Origin: Arthrobacter echini
GTDB lineage: Bacteria > Actinomycetota > Actinomycetes > Actinomycetales > Micrococcaceae
Assembly (NCBI RefSeq): GCF_008107445.1
Contig: NZ_VSLD01000005.1
Coordinates: 62,001 to 126,000, forward strand
Direction: 5' to 3'
Length of the DNA stretch: 64,000 bases
Below the pieces are notes generated by a model. The model was not told the DNA's origin, did not search any database, and saw only the letters and a list, made by a program, of their open reading frames with translations. The translations under genes were made by a program, and so were the position numbers. This document shows, one piece after another, positions 40,393 through 48,000 of this stretch; the first letter of the stretch is position 1; each line of letters opens with the position of its first letter.

Positions 40393-41457
40393 TTGGATGA
40401 TGCCGTGACGAACGACCACCGGATGCGGTCCCTGGCGAAGCTCACCGCTGGCGATCGCGTGGCGATCCTGTCGCCGTCGTTCGCTGCTCCTGGTTTCGCC
40501 CCTGCTGTCCATGAGCAGGCGATGAACCGTTTCTCGACGGCGACCGGCCTGGTCCCCGTGGAGTTCCCGACCACCCGCCAGCTCGGCGCGAGTCCGCAGG
40601 AGCGCGCGCGGGACATCAATGCCGCCTTCGCCGATCCAAGCATCCGGGCGATCCTCGCGACGGTCGGCGGTGACGACCAGGTGACTGTGATCCCCCACCT
40701 CGACGCTGAGCTCGCGCGCGCCAACGCGAAGATCTTCCTCGGCTACAGCGACAACACGAATCTGCTCAACTGGCTGTGGGGCAACGGCATCCCGGGCTTC
40801 TACGGTGGCTCCAGTCAGGTGCACCTGGGCCCCGGACCACACCTCGACGACGTCCATCTCGCCTCCCTTCGAGCCGCCCTCCTGACGGGGGAGGAACTCG
40901 AGATCACCAATCCCGGGGAATCGGAGGACTTCGGCCGGGACTGGCTTGATCCGCGAGCCCTGACAGAATTCGGTGACCGCGAGGGGACCGAGCCGTGGGT
41001 CTGGGCCGGGCCGCGGCGTGAGGTGACGGGCCGGACCTGGGGTGGGTGTTTTGAAGTGATCGACCAGTTGGCCATGGCCCAGCGGATGCCCTCGTCCGGT
41101 GACCTCGAGGGCGCGATCCTGCTGCTGGAGACGAGCGAGGAACTCCCGCCCGCGAGCGCCGTCAAGCGGTGGGTCCGCTCCCTGGGCGAGGCAGGCATTC
41201 TCGGCGCCGTGGCAGGAGTGATCGTCGCCAGACCGCCCACCAGCAGCTCCTCATCGCGTCCGGGCTCCTGCGAGCGCGCCGACCTGAGGGCGCAGCAGCA
41301 GGACGCCGTCCTGTCGCAACTCAGTCAGTACAATCCGGACGCGGCGGTCTGCGTCGGCGTCCCCTTCGGGCACACGCGACCCCAGTGGATCCTCCCCTAC
41401 GGCGGCCAAATTACGCTGAACGGCGACAGCCGGACCATCACCGCGCGCTACAGCTGA
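40393..41457 (+). CDS. S66 family peptidase, MccF/LD-carboxypeptidase-like
   Basis: A 354-residue serine peptidase of family S66. The nucleophile is Ser119 in FLGYSDNTNLL, with Glu near 246 (LLLETSEELPP) and His near 326 (VPFGHTRPQ). These positions sit close to the Ser118-Glu243-His311 triad of E. coli MccF. The family includes LD-carboxypeptidases of cell-wall recycling and MccF, which cleaves the peptide-nucleotide antibiotic microcin C. GVGCRVA-type core segments are replaced by AILSPSFAAPGF, as in MccF-like members. It is intact and follows the broken GNAT gene by 45 bases. ATG at 40393 or GTG at 40405 could be the start; ribosome sites are weak for both. Confidence 0.88.
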   Translation: MDDAVTNDHRMRSLAKLTAGDRVAILSPSFAAPGFAPAVHEQAMNRFSTATGLVPVEFPTTRQLGASPQERARDINAAFADPSIRAILATVGGDDQVTVIPHLDAELARANAKIFLGYSDNTNLLNWLWGNGIPGFYGGSSQVHLGPGPHLDDVHLASLRAALLTGEELEITNPGESEDFGRDWLDPRALTEFGDREGTEPWVWAGPRREVTGRTWGGCFEVIDQLAMAQRMPSSGDLEGAILLLETSEELPPASAVKRWVRSLGEAGILGAVAGVIVARPPTSSSSSRPGSCERADLRAQQQDAVLSQLSQYNPDAAVCVGVPFGHTRPQWILPYGGQITLNGDSRTITARYS

Positions 41458-41674
41458 GCCTTTTACAGCGAGCCACGGAGACGCACCGTTCACTAGGCTC
41501 GAAGACAGATACGATCGTGCGCTTCTCGCACCCTCCCGCCGAACTGTTATCACAGCCTAGGCGGAAAGAAAATCCTGGCTGTAGTACTCGATATCCAGAA
41601 ATTGTTACCTGTTGTTCGATTCATCCCTGAAGATCGCATCTCTGCCCTCAGCACCGGCCACGCAACAGTGTGTG

Positions 41675-42148
41675 TCAGGGCAGCAGTAGCGACACAGGGA
41701 CGACCGCACACCCGACGGCGTGCCCCGCGAGGACCTGCCCCGGAGTGCGAGCTCCGAGCCTGACCCTGGACCAGCCGACCGCGGAGGCCAACAGGAGGGC
41801 AAGGGCTGGCCCGAACAGTTCGGCCGGCGCATGCAGGAGTACCAGGAGGAGAGCGCCGGCTCCGAGCGAGAGAGCAGCGAGCGCCATGACCGGGACACGA
41901 TCCTCACGCACGCTGATGTGGTGGTCGATGACAGCACCGCGATGCTTCAGCCACAGGAGAAGCGCGAACGACAGACCCACGGTGAAGACCATGGCTGTGA
42001 TCGACTGCAGTCAGGTCACTCCCGGGGTGAGCAGGGGCTGCGTAAGCAGGAAAACACCGACGAGGAAAGTTGGCGCGAAGACCTCGGTGATGATCAGAGC
42101 CGGCCTCCGGCTGAGATGGACGCCACCGGTCTGGTCGGTTCTCTGCAT
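41675..42148 (-). pseudogene. PAP2-like membrane protein with internal stop and lost motifs
   Basis: Reading from ATG 42148, MQRTDQTGG ... LLTPGVT is followed by TGA at 42013-42011 (codon 46) and the same frame resumes as LQSITAMVFTVGLSFALLLW. The rest resembles actinobacterial PAP2-type membrane phosphatases (DHHISVREDRVPVMALAALS; VGWSRVRLGARTPGQVLAG). A TGG-to-TGA change is the simplest explanation. The final catalytic motif has Arg where PAP2 enzymes have His, and the central S-G-H segment is absent, as if some tens of residues were deleted. At about 157 codons it is shorter than usual for the family. The downstream ATG in AMVFTVG could still give a hydrophobic 105-residue product. Confidence 0.65.
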
Positions 42149-42228
42149 CAGCCGACGATGCGAGCGGTTCGCTGGTGCACCTTCACGTCCGTCAGGCAGC
42201 GAGCTGCGAACTCAGCACGCCCCACCGA

Positions 42229-42423
42229 TCACTCGGTGTGGCCGGGACGCCCCGCCGCGTCAGCGTCAGCGTAGTAGGAGCGCATCCCGTGCTTAACGCC
42301 CAATCGAACGATCACGTACAGGATCAGCGCACCGATCAGCAGGGGCACGATCCACGCGAAGAGGACCACGAATTCGAACCCGTTCAAAGCCATGGCGATC
42401 CCATCCCGTATCTCTACACTCAC
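42229..42423 (-). CDS. Small single-pass membrane protein of unknown function
   Basis: Up to 64 residues (GTG 42423) or 54 residues (ATG 42393). The hydrophobic segment FVVLFAWIVPLLIGALILYV is followed by a basic-then-acidic tail (KHGMRSYYADADAAGRPGHT). Not recognised. The longer form could be read from a leaderless transcript: TAGGCT lies four bases before the GTG. The shorter form starts MALNGFEF and has a weak purine site. It lies upstream of the broken PAP2-like gene on the same strand, 80 bases apart. Confidence 0.5.
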   Translation of the reverse strand: MSVEIRDGIAMALNGFEFVVLFAWIVPLLIGALILYVIVRLGVKHGMRSYYADADAAGRPGHTE

Positions 42424-42760
42424 CGTCAGCCTAGCCGGGGTCCTGCACCGCCTACAGCTGCAGCGGATGCGCCGACTGTCGACGGCACCACTGCAGGAGT
42501 ACGTTCCTGTCCGGGCTCTGGCTGATCCTGAGCCGTCCGTCCAGAGAGGAACACCGCCGAGACCAAAGCGGTCGCGGTTCCACTGGTCATCCTCGACGAC
42601 GACGACATGACCGCAGATCGGCTGACCCTGAACGGTATTGTTCGTGGGCCGAACGGGCCGGCTTCAGGCGTGTCGATTCCCGCCCCGATACGCACCGGGA
42701 CCAGCCGGTGCAGGTGAACCGATGGGTTCGCGATGGGCGCGTTCAGCAAGAAGAGTCTGC
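42424..42760. other. 337-bp gene-poor stretch
   Basis: No frame here has a good start, ribosome site and recognisable product. Minus-strand translation continuing beyond the DJ-1 gene stop gives low-complexity sequence only. The stretch may hold gene remnants; no hairpin typical of the window's terminators was seen after the DJ-1/PfpI gene. Confidence 0.4.
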
Positions 42761-43528
42761 TCAGTCCTCGGCCTCCTCCGCAGCAGCCTTGAGCGCATCC
42801 TTCTCGGCGCGCACGGCCTCCGTCTCGTGCTGCTCCTCGGCCTTCTCCCGATGGATGACCTCCGCGAGGAGCTTCTCCATCTCCTTGGCCACACCGGCGG
42901 CGGACGCCGGGTTCTGGCCGGTGACCAGTCGCTCGTCGACCACGACCTTCTCCTCGAAGACCTCCGCGGAGACATGCGTGGCGCCCTGTTCGGCGAGACG
43001 GTCGGCCAGGAAGAACGGGATGACCTTGTCCTTGCCGGCGGCGACCTCCTCGTCGTTGGTGAAGGCGGCCACTCTCCGTCCCTCGACGAGGCGGAGTCCG
43101 TTCGCCAGTTCCACGTCGAGCAGCCCCGCCGGTCCGTGGCAGACCGCGCCCACCAGGCCACCGGCGTTGTACACGTCGGCAACGAGCTTCTGCAGGCCGC
43201 CGCTGTCGGGGAAGTCCCACATGGTGCCGTGTCCACCCACCAGATAGACGCCGTCGTACTGGTCGGGATCGACGACGTCGACGCGCGCCGTGTTGTAGAG
43301 GCCGGCTCGCGTGGTCTCGTCCTCGATGAAGGCCACCTGGATGGGATCCGACGTGTCCACCTCGTCGCGCGGGGGCTGTCCACCCTTGATGGAGGCGAAG
43401 TCGACGAAGTGGCCGGAATCCTTGAACACCTTCCAGGGATGGGCGGCCTCGGCCACGTTGTAGCCGGTCTTCTCACCCGTGTCACCAAGCTCGGAAACGC
43501 TGGTCAGAACCATGAGGATCTTCTTCAT
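42761..43528 (-). CDS. DJ-1/PfpI superfamily protein (HchA-like type 1 glutamine amidotransferase fold)
   Basis: A 255-residue protein with the nucleophilic elbow VGAVCHGPAGL (Cys130-His131) and a conserved Glu27 in TGYNVAEAAHPW. This matches Hsp31/HchA-type proteins, which act as glyoxalase III/deglycase or holdase chaperones. LVGGHGTMWDFPDSGGLQKL is typical. The last 35 residues (HREKAEEQHETEAVRAEKDA onward) form an acidic, helix-prone tail not usual in the family. GAAGGAGCATCAC gives a good ribosome site for ATG 43528. It is divergent from rlmH, 97 bases between starts. Confidence 0.9.
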   Translation of the reverse strand: MKKILMVLTSVSELGDTGEKTGYNVAEAAHPWKVFKDSGHFVDFASIKGGQPPRDEVDTSDPIQVAFIEDETTRAGLYNTARVDVVDPDQYDGVYLVGGHGTMWDFPDSGGLQKLVADVYNAGGLVGAVCHGPAGLLDVELANGLRLVEGRRVAAFTNDEEVAAGKDKVIPFFLADRLAEQGATHVSAEVFEEKVVVDERLVTGQNPASAAGVAKEMEKLLAEVIHREKAEEQHETEAVRAEKDALKAAAEEAED

Positions 43529-43625
43529 GTGATGCTCCTTCTCGTCGGATGCCCCTGTGAGGCGCTGCTGGCCCGGTCCGATCGCCTGCGGCATGGACCC
43601 GTGATCCGGGCGATAGCCTGAGCCC

Positions 43626-44081
43626 ATGGTAATCCGGGTGCTCGCAGTGGGCCGCAAGCATGAGAGCTGGGTAGCGGAGGGCATCGAGCGGTACACCAAA
43701 CGCCTGAAGAAGCCGTTCGATCTCTCCTGGCAGCTGATCGCCCACTCCGCCCGCGAGCACGACGCCGCCCGGGCGGAGGAATCGGAGCGGCTCCTCGCCA
43801 AGGTCGGGACCGACTTCGTGGTGCTGCTCGACGAGCGCGGCAAGGCCATCGATTCCCCGGCCCTGTCGCGGACGCTGCTCGCACCCCTGGAGTCCTCACG
43901 GAGCGTGACCGTGATCATCGGCGGCGCCTACGGGGTGGACCGGGCGGTTCACCAGCGGGCCGATTTCGTCTGGTCCCTCTCGCCGCTGGTCTTCCCGCAC
44001 CAGCTCGTGCGCCTCATCCTCGCCGAGCAGGTCTACCGGGCCCAGGAAATAGCGGGCGGTCGCTCGTACCACCACGAATGA
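43626..44081 (+). CDS. rlmH: 23S rRNA (pseudouridine(1915)-N3)-methyltransferase RlmH
   Basis: A 151-residue SPOUT methyltransferase that methylates pseudouridine 1915 in helix 69 of 23S rRNA. Family features include VVLLDERGKAIDSPALSRTL, VIIGGAYGVDRAVHQRAD, and the C-terminal SPLVFPHQLVRLILAEQVYR followed by GRSYHHE. The knot-forming region binding S-adenosylmethionine is intact and length is normal. The codon-final YHHE corresponds to the universally conserved YHH-K/E ending. Confidence 0.95.
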   Translation: MVIRVLAVGRKHESWVAEGIERYTKRLKKPFDLSWQLIAHSAREHDAARAEESERLLAKVGTDFVVLLDERGKAIDSPALSRTLLAPLESSRSVTVIIGGAYGVDRAVHQRADFVWSLSPLVFPHQLVRLILAEQVYRAQEIAGGRSYHHE

Positions 44082-44156
44082 TCGACCTCGGATAACGATT
44101 CGGCACACCTGGCTGCGCCCTCTTGATGTGCGGCTCGCCGACCCTACAGTGAGGGC

Positions 44157-44957
44157 ATGACGACATTGCTGGGGAGCAAATACTGGATCACGACACTTCT
44201 GACTGCAGGAGCGCTGGTCGCGGTGAGCGGCTGCACGGCGTCCGCGGTGGGCGACGACGGGGCAGCGGCGCCGGCGTCTTCGTCGGGCACCACGCCCAAC
44301 GCTGCGAGCGCAGGGACGACCGCCGCTCCTTCCGCCGCGACGGGCGAGACGCCCTCCGCCGCCGCGACGCCGGCAGCCAGCGTGCCGCCCGCCCCGACGA
44401 CGACGCCGTCCGAACCGCCGGCAGCCTCGTCCGCGCCCGCCAAGTCTGCGGCTCCGAGCTCTGCACCCCGAAGCTCTGTGGCCCCAAACTCTGCACCTCA
44501 GAAGTCCGCAGCCTCGTCCTCCGCACCCCTGACGCCGACCACCTGTACGGCAGCCCAGCTCGGTGGAGCGGTCGAGAGCCAGCTCGGTGGGGGCGCCGCC
44601 GGCAGTGTGTACCGGACGCTCCGGTTGACCAACGTGTCCGAGGTGGACTGCACCATGGCGGGCTACCCGGGAGTGTCGTTCGTCGATGCTGCCGGGAACC
44701 AGCTCGGCGCACCCGCTGACCGCGCCGGCTCCGCCGTCGTTGCCGTCACGCTCGCCCCGGGCACGTCCGTCTCGACGACGCTGCAGCAGACCAACGCGCA
44801 GAACTACGGCGCCGACTGCGGTCTCACCCAGGCCTCCGGGGTGCGCGTCTACCCGCCCGGAGCCACGGACTCGCTGATCCTGCCGCAGGACATCGCGGCG
44901 TGCTCGGCAGGCTCGATCGTCCTGATGACCGTGGGGACCGTCCAGCCCGTCGGGTGA
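44157..44957 (+). CDS. DUF4232 family lipoprotein
   Basis: A 266-residue secreted lipoprotein. The signal peptide ends in the lipobox VAVSGC (Cys near residue 25). A linker of about 95 residues rich in Ala, Ser, Pro and Thr follows, with recurrent S-A-P units, and then a DUF4232 domain (about 123-266; CTAAQLGGAVESQLGGGAAG, RTLRLTNVSEVDCTMAGYPG, the C-terminal Cys in DIAACSAGS). The linker probably spans the cell wall. The domain is common in actinobacterial exported proteins and has no assigned function. Confidence 0.88.
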   Translation: MTTLLGSKYWITTLLTAGALVAVSGCTASAVGDDGAAAPASSSGTTPNAASAGTTAAPSAATGETPSAAATPAASVPPAPTTTPSEPPAASSAPAKSAAPSSAPRSSVAPNSAPQKSAASSSAPLTPTTCTAAQLGGAVESQLGGGAAGSVYRTLRLTNVSEVDCTMAGYPGVSFVDAAGNQLGAPADRAGSAVVAVTLAPGTSVSTTLQQTNAQNYGADCGLTQASGVRVYPPGATDSLILPQDIAACSAGSIVLMTVGTVQPVG

Positions 44958-45075
44958 GGTCGCGGCGGAAGCTGCCAACCTCCGTCCGGCGCGTCATTAC
45001 TCCCCTTCCCGCAGGCTGGTGGACAGTACGCGGTCGACGCGATCGAGTGTCGGCGCGCTGGGGCATGATGAACAA

Positions 45076-48000
45076 ATGACGCAGGTGCTGACCAGATTCA
45101 CCCCGGCTACCCATGAGTGGTTCGCCGGAGCCTTCTCGGCACCCACGCCTGCCCAGGAAGGTGCCTGGTCTGCGATCTCCGCCGGATCCAACGCGCTCGT
45201 CGTCGCGCCCACCGGATCCGGCAAGACCCTCGCCGCCTTCCTCTGGGCGCTCGACCGGCTGATCGCCTCCGGAGAGGGCAGCGGGGACGACGACGAGCCC
45301 GCGCCCACACCGGCCAAGGGCCGGGCTCCGGCGTCGAAGAAGCCGAAGCGCACCACCCGCGTCCTCTACATCTCACCCCTGAAGGCGCTCGGCGTGGACG
45401 TGGAGCGGAATCTGCGGGCACCGCTGATCGGCATCACCCAGACGGCCAAGCGCCTCGGCCTGCCGGCACCGAGTATCACGGTGGGTGTCCGCTCCGGCGA
45501 CACTCCGCAGGCCGAGCGGCGCACCATGCTCACGCGTCCGCCGGACATCCTCATCACCACGCCCGAATCACTGTTCCTCATGCTCACCTCGAAGGCCCGG
45601 GAGACCCTGATGGAGGTGGACACCGTCATCATCGACGAGGTCCACGCCGTCGCCGGCACCAAGCGCGGCGCGCACCTGGCCGTGTCGCTGGCCCGGCTCG
45701 ATGCCCTGCTGGACAAGCCCGTGCAGCGCATCGGGCTCTCCGCCACGGTGGAGCCCAAGGAGACGGTGGCCCGCTTCCTCTCCGGCAATGCCCCGGTGGA
45801 GATCGTGGCGCCGCCGTCGAAGAAGCAGTGGGATCTGACCGTCACCGTCCCGGTGGAGGACATGACGGAACTCGGCGGTGCGGCGGCCAACACCGACGAC
45901 GACGGCGACGCCGTGCCGCAGGCGAGTATCTGGCCGCACGTCGAGGAGAAGATCGTCGACCTGATCGAGCAGAACCGGTCGACGATCGTCTTCGCCAACT
46001 CACGCCGGCTGGCCGAGCGCCTCACCGCCCGGCTCAACGAGATCCACGCCGAACGTCGGGAGCGCGACGCCGTCTGGGCAGCCGGTGGCCCGGACGCCGA
46101 ACGTAGTGCTGCAGAGCTCGGAGCCGCGCCGACGCCGTCGTACGCCCACACCACCAGTACGCCCGCGCAGATCATGGCCCAGTCCGGCCAGACCGAGGGG
46201 GCGGAGCCGCTGCTCGCCCGTGCGCATCACGGCTCCGTGTCCAAGGACCAGCGTGCGCTCATCGAGGACGACCTGAAGTCGGGCCGCCTGCGCTGTGTGG
46301 TCGCAACGAGCTCACTGGAGCTCGGGATCGACATGGGCGCGGTGGATCTCGTGGTGCAGGTGGAATCCCCCCACTCCGTGGCCAGTGGTCTGCAGCGAGT
46401 GGGCCGGGCCGGTCACCAGGTGGGCGAGGTGTCACAGGGAGTCCTGTTCCCGAAGCACCGCGGCGATCTGGTCAACACCACGGTCACGGTGGAGCGTATG
46501 CTCGCCGGCCGGATCGAACCCCTGTACATCCCCACCAATCCGCTGGACATCCTGGCGCAGCAGACAGTGGCCGCCGCAGCTCTCGGGACCATCGACGTCG
46601 AGGAGTGGTTCGACGTCGTCCGGGCGTCGGCGCCGTTCGCCACCCTGCCGCGGTCGGCCTTCGAGGCGACCCTCGATCTCCTCGCCGGCCGCTATCCCTC
46701 GGACGAGTTCGCCGAGCTGCGCCCGCGCATCATCTGGGACCGCGTGGAGGGCACCATCACGGGACGGCCCGGGGCGCAGCGCCTCGCGGTCACCTCCGGC
46801 GGCACCATCCCGGACCGTGGACTCTTCGGGGTCTTCCTCGTGGGCTCGGAGGGCGAGGGTGCGCGGGCAGGCGGCCGCCGCGTGGGCGAGCTCGACGAGG
46901 AGATGGTCTACGAGTCCCGCGTGGGCGACGTCTTCGCGCTCGGAGCGACGAGCTGGCGGATCGAGGAGATCACGCACGACCGCGTCCTGGTCTCCCCCGC
47001 GTTCGGTCAGCCCGGCAAGCTGCCCTTCTGGAAGGGTGACTCGCTCGGCAGGCCGGTGGAACTCGGCCGTGCGCTCGGCGCCTTCAACCGCGAGATGTCC
47101 GGCGGAACACCCGAAGCTGCACGCGAGAGATGCGCGGCGATCGGGCTCGACGCCTGGGCCTCCGACAACCTCATCACCTACCTGACGGAGCAGCGCGAGG
47201 CCACCGAGGTGGTCCCGAACGACAGGACGCTCGTCGTCGAGCGATTCCACGACGAACTCGGCGACTGGCGCGTCGTGCTGCACAGCCCCTTCGGTATGCC
47301 CGTGCACGCACCGTGGGCACTGGCGGTCGGTGCGCGTCTCGAGCAGCGCTACGGCATGGACGGCTCCGCCATGGCGTCCGACGACGGCATCGTGCTGCGC
47401 GTGCCGCTCATGGAGGACGAGCCGCCGGGTGCCGATCTGTTCCTGTTCGACGCCGAGGAACTCGACGGCATCGTGACAGCAGAGGTGGGCGGCTCCGCGC
47501 TGTTCGCGTCACGCTTCCGTGAGTGCGCAGCTCGGGCACTCCTGCTGCCCCGCCAGAACCCGGGCAAGCGCTCCCCCCTCTGGCAGCAACGGCAGCGCTC
47601 GGCCCAGCTGCTCGACGTCGCGAAGAAGTACCCCACCTTCCCCATCGTGCTGGAGACCGTGCGTGAGGTGCTCCAGGACGTCTACGATCTCCCTGCCCTG
47701 AAGGACCTCGCGGCATCCCTGGAGCGCAGGGAGCTGCGGATCGTCGAGGTGACCACGCAGCAGCCCTCGCCCTTCGCGCGGTCCATGCTGTTCGGATACG
47801 TAGCGTCCTTCCTCTACGAGGGGGACTCCCCGCTGGCGGAGCGCCGCGCCGCCGCGCTCTCGCTCGACCCGACCCTGCTGAACGAACTCCTGGGGCGGGC
47901 GGAGCTGCGCGAGCTGCTCGACGCGCGGGTCATCGCCGAGACCGAACTGGAACTGCAGCGGCTCAAGCCGGACCGCCTGGCCCGCGGGCTCGAGGGGGTG

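Noticed and set aside
42011-42013. UGA in the PAP2-like gene read as selenocysteine
   Set aside because: No selenocysteine insertion element or selenoprotein family fits, and other catalytic residues are also lost; a nonsense mutation of Trp is simpler.
41458-42760. Direct repeat of the tRNA-Ser 3' end as an attachment site
   Set aside because: I scanned by eye for the tRNA 3' sequence downstream of the decayed segment and found no copy; a computed search could still reveal a short one.
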